A stretch of 64,000 bases of DNA from Palaemon carinicauda (GCF_036898095.1 NC_090729.1:76510789-76574788), one strand, 5' to 3'; numbered from the stretch's first letter, positions 43,590-55,917 are shown. Numbers and translations: made by a program. The notes: generated by a model from the letters alone, not told the origin.

Positions 43590-45300
43590 ATCAATTAGGG
43601 AAGATAAACTACAAATCTCAAAAATATAATTTGTATTTTTCCTAGCTATAAAACACGAGTCATTTTAATAGGGAGTCTTCCTTAGGTGGGAGGGAGTCCC
43701 AATGGCAGGAAAAGGCCGTCTGTTTGACCCTCGGCCCAGAGTCTGGCCCTGATACGAGGTAGGGGCAAACCTAAATACTCAATTGTGTTATCCCTGTTCA
43801 ACAAAAAAAGTAAAATGCTTTGAAACTGACTATCATATGTATTACAAAATCATAGTAATATTCTATAAGGTTTGATTCAAAATGTCCTCACCTGCTGATA
43901 CTCCCAAGGCCACGAGAATTAGGATGGGGCGAAATGTTACTTACACTTGGCATTAAGTACTAATAAGTAACAGATGAGTTGACACTAGGATAATTGTTCC
44001 GCAGAAGCATAGTTTCTACATTGACTATTGGACAGCCACTACGGGGCCTAGAGTGCAGGTGTCTTGCGTCTTGTAAGCGCTGGGTGGTTCTTGTGGAAAA
44101 CAATGTTTGTGACACGACCACGGATGTCACGAGCCCTGGAAGAGGCCATGGAAGACGCTTCTCCCAAAGGCTTTATAAACCTCACAATAGTCTCTAGCAG
44201 TCAAAGAGAAATGGTACTTTCTGTTACTCTTTTCTCCTTTCGTCCAATCTTGACAAATAGATTAGAGACACCGGAAACACAAAGTATAGACTTTATCAAA
44301 TAGAGACTCACTGCCCCAACAGGACATAGTAGTAAATCCACTAAATCAACAGTCTCCTCCTCGAGTGATGAAAGAAAGAGTCAAATCACTTGTTACAAAA
44401 AGGTGGATTTTAGGGATTACAGAAAGCTATGGTTGTGGCTAGCCCATGAATATTGTGAGCCGTTGGAGTTGCCACAGTAATCATGTCTCCCAAGGATTTG
44501 AAAGCTCTATTAATAGACTCTCTATCAGTGTCTACCGAGTGGTTATTGCCAAATGCTAAGTTTGTGGCAAAAACACAAAAGTTATGGGCTTTGGTAGGGG
44601 ACTCATTCGATGGTTCTCCTTAAGATATAAGCCCTCATAACCACTTCTCAAAACCAGAAAGGGATTGCGATCTCAGACCCTCCCTTCTTGTTTGACTTGT
44701 GCTAATAAACATGATAGGGAAGGACAGGCAGTAGGAAACAGTCCTCTTAAGGTATAAGCAAACTGCCCTTATGGGACAAAGTAGCAAACCATACTTCCTT
44801 TAGTGCTGATATTATAAAAGTCAAATCTGATATTATTAGTAGCAGCATTTTGGATCTTAGCTGCAAATTTTGTAATGAAAGTAAATGACAGAACTTTTGG
44901 GTGAAAAAAGATAAGATAGGTTATGTAGTTTGCTCGCTTTTAATGAAACTAGAGCTAAATGGAAGACTGTCGGCAAGAAGCCACCGATTACACAACACCT
45001 ACCAATCATCTGAGCACAGGGAGGATCTCCAAAGATGACAATATGGCAGAAAAGACTCGCACCTTTGTAAAATATAATGCTTAACCTAGACACAAATACT
45101 GACAAATCTGCTATAATCATAAATGAGGAAGGATCTGGATCCAAGTGTAGATCCTGATGGGATTGGTTCCTATTGAGAAATTCACTTGAAGCTCTTTCCC
45201 TTCTCTGAAATCTCTTCTTGTTCCCGGAGAGACTGACTTGCAAGCAGAGGATATTGACAAAAATGTAGTTTTACATTCTGTTAACGTAAATTCGTAATAT
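43590..45300 (-). pseudogene. Decayed DIRS-type element, family C, opposite-strand copy
   Basis: On the minus strand, 44650 down to 43960 matches 1-640 (ATAACCACTCGGTAGACA; CTCACAATATTCATGGGCT; ATTACTACTATG-CCTGTT; GTGTCAACTCATC-GTTACTTATT), and 43680-43610 matches the terminus at 1430-1475. Translations show LLCPIRAVCLYLKRT near 44790 and a second LCPV-GAVSLYLIK near 44310, each near an HNxxxLA-type stretch, so recombinase C-terminal motifs appear twice. The rest, up to about 45300, is too decayed to assign. No intact product. Confidence 0.45.
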
Positions 45301-45341
45301 GACTGTGAAAAAAGAAACAGTTTAACATATTTTTGGGCTCA

Positions 45342-45690
45342 AGCCATGACGTCCTAATGGAAGGTTCCTTTAGTAGCTTCCGAAGGGTATATATGACTAC
45401 AGTGATATTCCCAGAGAATCAAACCAAAGGTTTCACAGAATTCTAACTTCTGGAGCGAGTACCTTTAAGATTACTCTCAAGGGTATCGTACATCATCAGG
45501 GGACGTATTCTTGACACGTCACATGGCAATCTGCACCCCAAATAGCCTTTACGCCTCGAGGGGAAATACGTGGCAGAATAGAAGGGTAACCGCAACAAAG
45601 ATTACCCTGGTTCCCCTACTACAATCGTATCGACAACCGCGCCAACTCTCTCTGGCGGTCATTCCTTTATCTGTAGCGACTCGCTACGGT
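45342..45690. repeat. Left ITR of element 2
   Basis: Reverse complement of about 63205-63545 with about ten differences (for example CACGTCACATGG versus CACGCCACATGG). Confidence 0.88.
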
Positions 45691-46734
45691 GGTGTTCCCT
45701 GTCGATCTGACATTTTCGATCGATTTCTAGGAATCTTTATGCTTCTACGGCTTCTTTCTCCATCCAAAAAGTTGAGTATTGATTCTTTACAAAATGTGAT
45801 TTAGTTCCAGCCTCACAATGAATTTGTGTATTTATTGTGTGCGGATCTTAGCCGATCGCCGGTGTCGCCATGGCTCTGTCGTTCTTTGTACATGTGCTAT
45901 TCAGTTAGCAGAACGATATTCCTGTGTAAATAGCTTAATCATTATTATGAAAGCTATTTAGGCATTATATATTGTAAAGATATCAATAAGCATATTTTTC
46001 CTTTTTCCGTGGCGATCGTATATGTCAGAGTTTTGGTGATTTAGGTAACCAAAATCTCGTCTTGTCTGGGTAACATAACCTAGACAACATATACTTTTGT
46101 CATTTTCCCCGGTTACCCTTGTGTATTGGTTATCATTCCTGGAGATCGATATCTCCTGGAATTATATTAACCGTTATTAATCTTACTAGAGATTTATGGG
46201 TAATCTCTCTTCCCTCTGAGAGTAGCCTTAGGCTACAACTCTCTGCGTCGGCCTTGAATTTCAAATTCAGGCATGACTAACCTAGAGTTTTCTGTCTCAT
46301 CCCTTAAGGGGATCGGCCGCCTAAAATACCGAAAAAATATGAAACATATTCGATTTTCTGAAAAAAATTCTATGGCTTCGTAGAGCATTCAAGAATGTGT
46401 GCACGAAGTATTATGCTAAAATTCGCCTTACTTTTCTAGTTATGGCCTGAAATGTAACAACTTTATACACAGAAAACACCAGTAGCGCAAATTATTTAGT
46501 CTGGTATAGTTTTTGTGATATATGTTACAAAAACTTTCTTTGAAATGAAATATATAATGTCAATAATATCCTAATTGGCACCTTTCTGGTTATAACTAGA
46601 CAAGACAAAACACCCATCATGAGTCATGAGGCTCAGTTGCCTATAAATCCTCATGTAATAAGGTCGCATTTTTTCATGCTCGTTAGCCTTGACTGAACTC
46701 TCTTTTTTTTCTGCGGTGTTTTTAGTTTTTCACC

Positions 46735-47345
46735 ATGCCTAAAAGCCGCAAGAGTTCACTTCATGCTTCTAGAATGCGGAAACGCCAATTTGATATAGCC
46801 ATCGAAGAAGTAGAACAGAGAATTCAAGAAACTAATGCCATAGAGGGGAATGAAGCGACAACGAGAGAGAGAGAGAGAGAGGGGCCGCGCAGCAAATGGC
46901 GCACGCTAACATCACTGCTGGCCAGAGACCAACCACATCCACCCCTAATCGTCTCTCTATTCGTTCATCACTGCTAAAGGGCAAAGATATTTTAGAAGAA
47001 GAATGCAGTGGATCGGAGGCTGATATTATCAACGATAGTGAAAATAAAATGATAATAATAAGTGAAGCAAGACTTGAAAAATTACTTGAATCACAAATAC
47101 CGAATTGTAGATGCAAAGTAATTCCGAGAATCCATTTGGCAAGGGATGGATTTGAGACACTAATAAAAAAGATATGTCCTAAATGCAGAGGGAAAATTAT
47201 TTCAGAACCTGCAAAATGCCCACCGATTTCTACAGAAGGAAGGAAGGCTCCAATTTACAAAACCAAATTTATAATATGTCTTAGGCACAAAGATAATCAA
47301 TTGATTAATATTTCTATTCATAATACTTTTGCATTAAAGCAATAG
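46735..47345 (+). CDS. Short Cys-containing protein of the TTAA element, frame split at a (GA)n tract
   Basis: Starts ATG at 46735 (MPKSRKSSLHASRMRKRQF, basic, nuclear-signal-like). It runs through a (GA)10 tract at 46862-46881, after which the long open frame continues in another register (46896-47345). The second part has an acidic/helical stretch, then NCRCKV and ICPKCRGK, a possible zinc-binding pair. It vaguely resembles the N-terminal zinc region of large transposases found in TTAA elements, but the catalytic domain is absent. Replication slippage in the GA tract most simply explains the frame change. Confidence 0.35.
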
Positions 47346-47566
47346 ACATTAAAAATAATATTTGAAATACAGTTAATACTAAAAAAAAAAAAAACATAAA
47401 ATTAATGGTAACACAGTCTTTTACTTTTTTTTTTATGTACCTAAAACTTTGAAGGCCCGTTTCTCAAAACATAAGTTTTTCACCTTCAAAATGTATCTCC
47501 TCCCTTAGTATTGGACCAATCTTAATGTAATTTCATATATAATATGGGGAAACATGGTAGATTAAA

Positions 47567-47706
47567 AAAAAGCCGGGGATTTTTGATATTTTGAGTTTCT
47601 GATTTTTGGCAAATTTTTTTCCTGTAATTTTTCCGGGAAAATTTCATAAAAAAAAAAAATTCATATCTTGAAAAATAATTGATAAATAAAAAATCCCCGG
47701 CTTTAA
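47567..47706. repeat. Hairpin inside the TTAA element
   Basis: Arms AAAAGCCGGGGATTTTT (47568-47584) and AAAAATCCCCGGCTTT (47688-47704) are complementary with a loop of about 100 bp that is T-rich then A-rich. Confidence 0.8.
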
Positions 47707-47947
47707 ATCGAAGGTCCATATGTGTTTTATACATGGTTCAAATCTCATCCCTTAAAACCCAAAATCAAAGGAGGAGATGCATTTTGAAAATGGCCATTTT
47801 TGGCCGAAAAAAGCTCTGGCGTCACAAAACCTAAGGTCACTGAACAAAGAAAAATTCCCTAAAAGTTCCACACAATATCCTTTAACAAACCCCCTATATA
47901 TCAACAACCTGTCGTTAAAAAAGTCGGAAACCGGCAGATCCCCTTAA

Positions 47948-48907
47948 CGGCAAGTTTTGGGATTCGATCAGAACCTCAGAGTATTTAGTCATTGTCGGCA
48001 GTCGGTTGGCGGGGTGATTGCATTCCCCTGCCGGCAGAACTGCCGGCATAGGAGGCTAGCCCTCCCTAGACTACACCTGAAGTGGTCGAATGTTGCCGCC
48101 ACCTTCTCCCTGTGGTCTAGTAGACTAGTCTTATGCTCGCCGACCCTAGGCTATAGAGTCGTATACTCTTGTGGCCTAGGATGGCGCCGGCTTTGGAACT
48201 CTGTTTCTCCCTTGTTGAGAGGAACGACATGAGCTTCCGTCCCCTTAACTGTATTAGCACCTCCTAAGCTGGAGGATAAATGATTCTCCTGCCACTTGTG
48301 GTTGTGCCAGTACTGAAACAGAGTTTCTTCAAGGTGTGTAGATCCGGCAACATTGCCGGTCCCTCCTATACCTCATATAGGACCCTTTCCCCTCCCCTCT
48401 CTGTTCTTTTACGATGGCCGAGCCATTGTCTTTCCTGTGCTGGAGTCCTGCAACCTTAACATTGCCGGTGGGTTGCCGGAGCCACCCAGACCCCCCCCCC
48501 CCTCCTCAGCCGTCAGCTGTTGGCGACTGCCGACTGCCGGCTTCCAGCGCCTGTGGATGGGAGATCCCTTTCGTCACCAAGGTTCTCCAGTTCTCCCTTG
48601 AACTGCTAGTCACAGTTTCTGTTGTCGGCGTTTTGTTCTGGCCGGCAGTAGATACTGACTCAGTAGGTAGAATGCCGACTGTACTCGTGCTGCCGGAGGC
48701 TGGCCTACAGTAGTAAGCCGACAATAGTACTGTGGCTAAATGGAAGTGAACCTTCTTTTCGGAGAAAGGCAGTAAAATTAGACTTTTACATCTTTTATTA
48801 CTGTAGACATATACAGTAATAGATAGCCTTCACTCCATGCTTTCTCTCTCTCTCTCTCTTTTCTAGCTTGCTAGATGCTCCGGCAATAGCTAGGTAATCC
48901 GGCAATA
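47948..48907 (+). other. GCCGGC-rich leader of element 2
   Basis: Resumes element 2 after the TTAA insert; many GCCGGC motifs as in the leader of element 1 (29105-29760). A poly(C) run lies at 48487-48500 and (CT)n at 48842-48860. No gene is seen. Confidence 0.55.
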
Positions 48908-49655
48908 TGCCGGCTGAACTACAGTATATGTCTATACAGGTAATCAGTATAATTGCAGTATAGTATATACGGCAGATGAATAACTATCGTATATGTTATA
49001 CTAGTAGTTATTTCCAATATATCTTGGGTATCCCTGCCCAGATATTTGCTTAACCCAATTCTATATTGATGGAATAATATTTCATCAATATTCTGATTTG
49101 AAATCAGTTTCCATTTACCCTGCAATATTGAATTTCGTAATGGGCTGGTGGTGTGACACCTCTAACCCCTATAGGGGAGAGCCCTTATCCCTGAGTTTCC
49201 CTGATTTAATATTGTAAGTGAGGTCACAGCAAATAGATTGGTTGGGATGCATAAGTATATGTCTTTTATTTTCTGCTGGCTGAACTACGGTATAGGTCTA
49301 CTGTATATAGGTAGTCAGTATATTTGTGGTGTAGTAAATACGGCAGATGGATAACTAACGTATAGATTATACTAGTAGTTATTTTCGATATATATTGGGT
49401 GTCCCTGTCTAGATATTTGCTGAACCCAATTCTATATTGATGGAATAATATTTCATCAATATTCTGATTTGAAATCAGTTTCTATTTACCCTGCAATATT
49501 AAATTTCGTAAAGGGCCGGTGGTGTGACGCCTCTAACCCCTAAAGGGGAGAGCCCTTATCCCTGAGTTTCCCTGTTTAGGAAACTTCCTGATTTAATATT
49601 GTAAGGGAGGTTACAGCAAATAGATGGGTTGGGATACACAAATATATGTCTTTTA
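48908..49655. repeat. Tandem duplication, 367-bp unit x 2, in the leader of element 2
   Basis: GGCTGAACTAC at 48912 recurs at 49279, and the following 350 bp agree closely (ATTTCATCAATATTCTGATT, GGTGGTGTGAC, CCTCTAACCCC). Weaker relatives of the unit's end recur near 49890 and 51000. Confidence 0.85.
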
Positions 49656-50044
49656 ATCTCTAATCAACATATCTTGGATGCAAGCTTCTGCTGTTACTGC
49701 TCCTATTTCAAAAGAATGACATTCCTTCGATACTCTGATTGTGTATCAATCCTCCTTACATCACAGCGTTAAGCATAGAAGGGGACAGTGCATGTACACT
49801 TCCTTACACCTAGGTGTTCGAACCCCCTTTCTTAAGGGAATTCCTTGGCTGGAGGAATTTCCTTATCTTAAGACTGAGGAGAAGTAACAGCATTGGCTCA
49901 CAGGGGATACACGGGTATGTGTCTCCAACTATCTCTTTTAGCTTTCTGTCCTAAGCTATTTTGTCAAGGGACGATTTTGCAAATTGTTTATAGATGCGAT
50001 AATCAATTGAATAAGTACTCATTTCTGTTCTCCCTTCCTTACAG

Positions 50045-50160
50045 GAGGGACACCAGATGATGCATTGCAGTCTTCTGCAGTTATAAAGATGAGTATTTTC
50101 ACGGACATAATATATGCAGGTTTAATTACTAAAACTGCCGATTTAGTGCTCCTTTTAAAG
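50045..50160 (+). pseudogene. Remnant of gag 5' end, element 2
   Basis: After the acceptor CTTCCTTACAG (ending 50044), about 90 bp align with the zinc-finger start of gag in element 1 (for example GTCTTCTGCA and GGACATA), but with stops. The remaining gag is not found between here and the RT remnant at 51290. Confidence 0.55.
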
Positions 50161-50164
50161 GTTT

Positions 50165-50325
50165 CTGAGGTCTAAACCCCCCCCCCCAACCCTGCCTCTC
50201 AAGATGAGGTTGCAGACACTGACGGCATTGGTGAGTCTGAGCGGGACTCAAACCCCCGACTGACAAACACCGAGCAGAGACTCCACAATCAAGCCACACC
50301 TTGTAGTGAAATCAACGACAGCAGT
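50165..50325 (-). repeat. tRNA-like SINE fragment inside element 2
   Basis: On the minus strand GGGGGTTTGAGTCCC (50243-50257) fits a Pol III B box, and TGGCTTGATTGTGGAGTC upstream fits an A box. The block GATGAGGTTGCAGACA is, as I recall, typical of a dispersed crustacean repeat. Confidence 0.5.
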
Positions 50326-51280
50326 CATTGTTTCACTGTCACATCTGACTCCACCGCCAAGAGCCGGCAGTGTGCCCTTGGTCACCACCCAGTCAATAGC
50401 CGAGTTGGTATACCTTCAATCGACAGCCCGCCAATTACCGGCTGGCTGCCGACAGCCCTAGGAGTCGCCTCTGGTTCAGAGATCCGCTGACTATGCGTAT
50501 AGTTTTCACCACTACCCAGTCACATTGAATACTGGCTAGGATGGTGTGACGTCTGTTAGCGACCCTTTGACAGCCGACAAGTCACTAATATGTCGAAGAC
50601 CTGCTAGCCATATCGGTACTGAAGTATTGTGCCAGTTAACTTACCCCCAAGCACTAGCCTTGACGGTGACATGCCAGTTGTATAGGAGTATAGGATACCC
50701 TGTACACCTGCAGTTTAGGACCATATCGCAGACAGAAACCTTTGGTACATAACCATACAATAGAATGGTTTTCCAGTACGTTGTGCTTCTAAGCACAACC
50801 CCTTGCTGAGACCTACCTGATTTGGGGGATCCACTCCCCCCCCCCTTTTTTTTCCTTACGCTGATTCTTCATGAGTCTCTTGATTCTCATTATTAATTCC
50901 CCAGATGTAGGGCGCTACTCTATCCTTTTGGACTAGAATCTTCCATCGGCCCCTTCTTGAAAGGGGATGCCCTAGAATCAATAATTAGGAAGACCGCAGC
51001 AGTTGGCTGGAAGGATTTACACGTCTGTGTCTCTCCTCTTTTCCAGCGTACTTATCCTAAGCTTTATACAATAGAAAGGAATCTTCTATTACAGTGAAAC
51101 ACTGAAAAGCTGATATAGGCAAACAGTCAGGTATGGCCTGAAAGGAGAACGGAAGGGTTTCTTAGTTCTCCTTAGGATGTTAGACAGCATCCCACAGTTA
51201 CAATGACCATTGTTCCACAGACGGTCAGATATATACACCTTCGGATCATGCGAAGCAAACAGACGCTTCTGGTAGGAGGG
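50326..51280 (+). other. Leader-like and unassigned DNA of element 2
   Basis: Contains GCCGGC/CCGGCTGG-type motifs like the leader and another relative of the 'ACAC-TATGTGTCT' block, so it may be duplicated leader replacing gag. No gene. Confidence 0.4.
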
Positions 51281-51284
51281 AAGT

Positions 51285-52870
51285 TCCTCCTGGTTCGCCG
51301 GACCTTCGATCCCTGGAAATGGACATACCTCCACCATCCTTTCCTCAACTCTTCTTATATTCAAATCACCCCTAGAAGAGTATACCTTAGAGCTCTAGAG
51401 CATACTAGCAGTGAGGAAAGTAGAGTCCATCGATTTCCAATGAAGGCGGTTTAGTGTTCACATGAAAGACTCAAGAAAACTCTGAGTCATTCTGGACTTG
51501 GCGCCACTCAACAAGTTCCAATAGAACAGCAAGTTCAGAATGTTAATCCTTCTGAACATAAGGACCCTATTCAGTAAGGGGTGTTGACAATCTAGCCAGC
51601 CCTGGAAGATGTCTATCAGCAACTTCCAGTCTGTCACCCCCTCCCCTCCTACCTATGATCCAAGTTACAGGAGATAACATATATCCTGGACGAGATTCTC
51701 GTTGGACTAGTTTCAGTCCTAGGATCCTAACGGAATTAGCAAACACAGTCAAGCGAAACCAAGCCTAGAAAGAGTTCAGGTAACGATGGCCCTGGACGAC
51801 AGGCTGGGGTGGGCAGCACCCGAAATGACTGTCTATGAGCATCCATGGAGATGATCCGGCCCCGGAACATCGAGGATGCAAATAACTTCAAGAAATCTCG
51901 ATTCTCTCCAGCCTAGGGGCTTCAATGTTTTAAAAAATCATTGAAACCTGTAGTCACCCTAACGCCCCCTTTTCCCTTAGGGATGTAAAAGGAGATTGCA
52001 AGGTCTGTCAAAAGACTATTGTAATCAGTCAGGATTCCATGACGCTAACAGGGAGGAGTTTCGAACTCCCTCCAGTTCACGATGATGACAGACCCAGTGC
52101 TACGTGCACAACTATAAGATGCGCTAAGAGGCTGGAGAAGATACGCATCAAACGCTCGAAGAGATCTAATAGGACCAATGATGGTCATTCCCTCTTCGCT
52201 TACCCTACAATGACCAAAGGCCATGGACCCGTAGGCCATTTTAGCCCTGTAATGGGTGGATAAACTCTCTCCACACAGATCGGACCTCCTCAGGTTGATC
52301 TGGGGCATCGAAGCGATAATGAGGTGTCGAAACTGTCGAGGATAAGGGACGTCTCATTTCATTAGGGAATGCTAGCCATCCCTTCCTTAAGGGAATGGCG
52401 CCTATCAGCAGCTCGTTTATATGTGATCCGCAAGGTGACAGCGGATGCTCTTCTCGGGTTCAACCCAATAGAGTTGGAATGGTACACGGACGCAGACCCA
52501 TTCCCTCCCAGAAGGGGACAAGTCCCCGAGCTGCAGATCGTTCTCTTCATCACGAGCGTTATCAAGATACTATCTCGTTATTTAGTCCCATACGAGGACC
52601 CTCTAATGGAGGTAACAGACATCATGTCTCTACATTAGAAATGATGGACTTAGAATTCCTGTTCAGCCCATCAAATTTCCTCCGGAAGGCTCTCTACATG
52701 CTAAGACCCTTCCAGGGAAGAGGGGCTCTGTTGGCTCCCAGAAAGCCCAAGAACAACACGTTCCCTGTAATGAAGGAACTGAGGCTAAGGCTAGTCCTAG
52801 TTATGCACCTAGGATTATCCAGGAGGTTCAGAAGTTTTCTGCCTTCGATTTATCACAGTACACCTGATCC
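51285..52870 (+). pseudogene. RT-RNase H pseudogene of element 2
   Basis: TTCGCCGGACCTTCGATCCC at 51293 and GAGTCATTCTGGACTTG at 51483 match the RT of element 1. Codons near 51790 correspond to the YLDD region but read LDDR. The RNase H end (CCTATCAGCAGCTCG and GTGACAGCGGATGCTC near 52400-52450) is recognisable. Many stops and frameshifts; inactive. Confidence 0.8.
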
Positions 52871-52879
52871 CTTCATTTT

Positions 52880-54780
52880 ATGAATTCCTTGCCCTTAATG
52901 GTTGGGAAAAAGACTGGGATTTTAAAGGCAAAATAGAATTCCTAGAAGAATACAAGTCTAGTCAACGAGAAGACAATACGAGTCTTCTTGGGAAAAGTAA
53001 ATTGTTTTGTAAAGCAAAAGGGCCCGAAAACAATCTCATAATCTTCTGCCTGTCCTTCTCTGTCCACCCCTATATTCAGGGTCTGGCGGCCGACAGCACA
53101 TTGGCCTATGAGGAAGGAGGCAGTGTATCCTTGGATACTGTCGGGAATTTCGAACTGATCAATCGAAATTCCCGCCATTTGACTCCGCCTACGTTGCGTC
53201 AAATTTGAGGGAGAGGAGAGAACTCGCGGGCGAATGAATGTCGTTCAAGACGAGAATGTTTAGAACCGAAAAGAGAAACCGCCTGGTAGGGGAGGCGCTG
53301 AGACTAAAGAAATCAACCACTTGTAATCTAAGATTAAGAAAAATAACGTCATTCTATTGTAACATGATAAAAAAATCCAATCTAGAAATTTAGGTTCAGG
53401 AAAAAATGCGGGAAAAAGGTGACGTCGGGGGTTGCAGAAGCAGGGGCTGCCTCTTTGATCCGACGTCCCCAACCACAGTAAGTTCTAATTGTTCTCTCTC
53501 TCCCCTTAGTGTACCCAGGTCGGTTTCCATATAGTTTTTGCTAGAGTTGTGTAAAATTTGTATCTGTAAATATTTCATCGATCCTTGTGCCAGGGGATCA
53601 GAGTTGTTTCGTAAAATACGTAAAAAGGTCTCGGTAAGGCCTTTATCGTGATAACTCACTAAAATCTTGAGTCCGATGCGGACAGTTTTTTTTTCAGTAA
53701 CGCACATGTTCATTAAGTCAAGTGTCTCTTTGTATGTCAAGTAAAGATTTATTTTTTATATTTCTCTCGTGTTAGATGATTATTTTTATAATAAATCTGT
53801 TAAAATTTAGCCGTATTCTACTTAATTCCCGAATGGTTTTGAGAGGCTAGCCCTTAAGGCCTTGTGACACGCCCAGCACATCGGGCAACTTAGTAAACCG
53901 GTGAAATTTCGCCACAGATACTATGAGAACACTAGTTCTTGGGCCTTGTCTCCATATAAACCCTTGAGTAAGCACCAAGGGTATGGCCGACTTTGCGAGA
54001 GAGGTCACTTGATGGGATCTTTGGATCCATGGATCATTATCTCTGTGCAAGTCAGCCCCGACTAGACCTCTTCTATATGCCCTTTAAATGGATCTAACGA
54101 TTGAAATCTTTAATAAATTTTCCGATAACGTGCAGGCTTAGGCCCACAATGCCACTAAAGCCCATCTCATGGTCTTTGGACTAGGTCCTACATTATGCCT
54201 CACCTGTGAACAATGAGGATTATTCCCTCAAGCATCTAGCCTAAAAGATTATTTTTTCGGTTCGCTATAGCCTCTGGGACTAGAGTTAGTGAAATAGTGG
54301 CCCTATCCGGAGATGAGGGCCACATTAAGTGGGAGAACTGCAACTCTTTCTGATCTAACCTTTCTCATTAAAGACGTCCTACCTACTAAGAGGTGGGGCT
54401 CCTGGAGAATCTGCCCTCTGAAGGAAGATGTCTCTCTAGGTCTGCTAGAGCATCTAAGGTCTATCTTCATAGAACTTCAGACTTCAGGAGGAACAGCTCT
54501 TTACGGGAGAAAACTTTGGATCAAACTATCCCTACAACTGAGGGCGAAGCTCACCTACCTTTTTTGCGGAGCTGATCCTGACAGTACTCCTGCAGATAAA
54601 AGATCCGAGGAAAGTTGCTTCATCACTGAACCTTTCAGTGTGTGGACTTCAGCCTCTTCGTTCACCTACTGATAGGAGGTTGTCCAATGCGTCTTACAGA
54701 CACTATACTAAGCAAATCTATGGATTGAAGCATTATGTGGTGGCGGTAGGTGCTATTTGGACCCTGTCATCTAGCTCTGC
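52880..54780 (+). pseudogene. Recombinase pseudogene of element 2, split by an insertion
   Basis: The N-terminal part (52935-53102, ending CTGGCGGCCGACAGCAC) and the C-terminal part (54051-54770, including CTCTGGGACTAGAGTTAGTG for the first Arg box and GGTGGGGCTCCTGGAGAATC) match element 1. About 950 bp lie between them. Stops and frameshifts throughout. Confidence 0.8.
53103..54050. mobile_element. Unclassified insertion in the recombinase pseudogene
   Basis: Not present in element 1 at the corresponding point. Within it, TGTCGGGAATT (53139) and AATTCCCGA (53824-53832) form short inverted ends of a 690-bp segment with an AATAAA near its 3' side, which could be a solo LTR; the CA end expected for an LTR is not seen. 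No coding region is recognised. Confidence 0.4.
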
Positions 54781-55544
54781 GATGAACAGTAAATTGATTG
54801 GGACTATCAATTAAAAGGAGAAGGGGTCAGCAATTTTTGTGTGATCTCCCTTTGAATAAGTGTTGCCAAGGTAACACTAAATCTGTTCAGAATCTCAGGT
54901 GTGAAATTATACGGATACCACTAGTGCCGTGTGTACATAGTACACAGTGTTGTTAGACTATTTCATGTACAGAAATTATAAAGAAAAGTCTTGTTAAAAG
55001 AGCTTTTTTTCAGTTTGAGAGTGGCACTCATCATTTTCCCCTTTCAAAAAGGGGAACATTAATTTCTGTGTATGTCTCTCGTATAATTTCCTTATCATGC
55101 TACATTTATTTAGCATGTAGTCATTTATTAGGAATAAATGTCTATTAAAATGCAGTTGCATCCTAATTCGCCCAACAATTGCATGTGTAAAATACCAGAG
55201 TTCCTTAACTTACTCATGTAAGTATTTCTCATATCATTGTATGCTTACAATCAATGAATGAGGACACTGATATTGGTTCCACAATATATACAATCCTTGA
55301 GACCGTTTGTATTCTCAGTGTATACCTATGTTTGTTCATACATTATATGCTACCTTGAGGCCCTTTTCTAACGTCTAAAAAGGACTCTTCCCTGCAGGGA
55401 GCAGGAAGCATTAACATTGTTATGCTTAGTGATGATGACGGATAACGGTAACGTCATTTGCCTCAATTGGCCCTTTTTGGCTGTAGAAATATTGTCCCAA
55501 GGTTAAGGCACTGACACAAAACCACAGATACATTAATTCTCTGG

Positions 55545-55583
55545 TATGCTTCCATTAGGACGTCATGGCTTGAGCCCAAAAAA
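55545..55583. repeat. ICR of element 2, left half
   Basis: GCTTCCATTAGGACGTCATG through GAGCCCAAAAAA is the reverse complement of the left end of element 2. It breaks off exactly where element 3 starts. Confidence 0.9.
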
Positions 55584-55609
55584 GGGATTTTGACGTAGGA
55601 AAAATCTAT

Positions 55610-55879
55610 TTCTGTGCGAGGGACCTGTGCCGCCCAGTGAATAAGCTCCTATTAGCACTTATTCTTAGGTAATTTACTGCTAAATATACCAGAGAAAAAA
55701 TGTAAAGGAGTGCTAGGTTAACTAGCTCGCTCACCTATTGGTGTCGGTATAAAATTGGGCGTATAATCCAGAGGTCCCGCACTATTTAGATTCATCCACA
55801 ACAAAGACCCCAATAGAGGAGAGCCGTTCAACCTCACTCGGCACCACCAACTCTGCATCCGCTCAGAACCCAACTCCTT
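55610..55879. repeat. Left (3') ITR of element 3
   Basis: Reverse complement of 62795-63044; one difference seen (CATCCACAAC versus CATTCACAAC). Confidence 0.92.
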
Positions 55880-55917
55880 AGCACCCAAAGTTTGGGGACT
55901 CCAAGGGAGAGGAGCTG

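Larger units (their letters stand above)
46308..47943 (+). mobile_element. TTAA-flanked DNA transposon inserted in element 2
   Basis: TTAA occurs directly on both sides (46304-46307 and 47944-47947). The ends are inverted: GGGGATCGGCCG on the left and CGGCAGATCCCC on the right. TTAA duplications are typical of piggyBac-like and Kolobok-like elements. The 1.6-kb body encodes only a short Cys-containing protein, so it is either non-autonomous or decayed. Assignment to a superfamily is inference. Confidence 0.65.

Noticed and set aside
1..44650. The inverted family C copies at 1-1480 and 43590-45300 as ITRs of one 45-kb element
   Set aside because: Both hold recombinase remnants and a terminus, not simple terminal repeats. 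They are diverged, and two complete DIRS copies lie between them.
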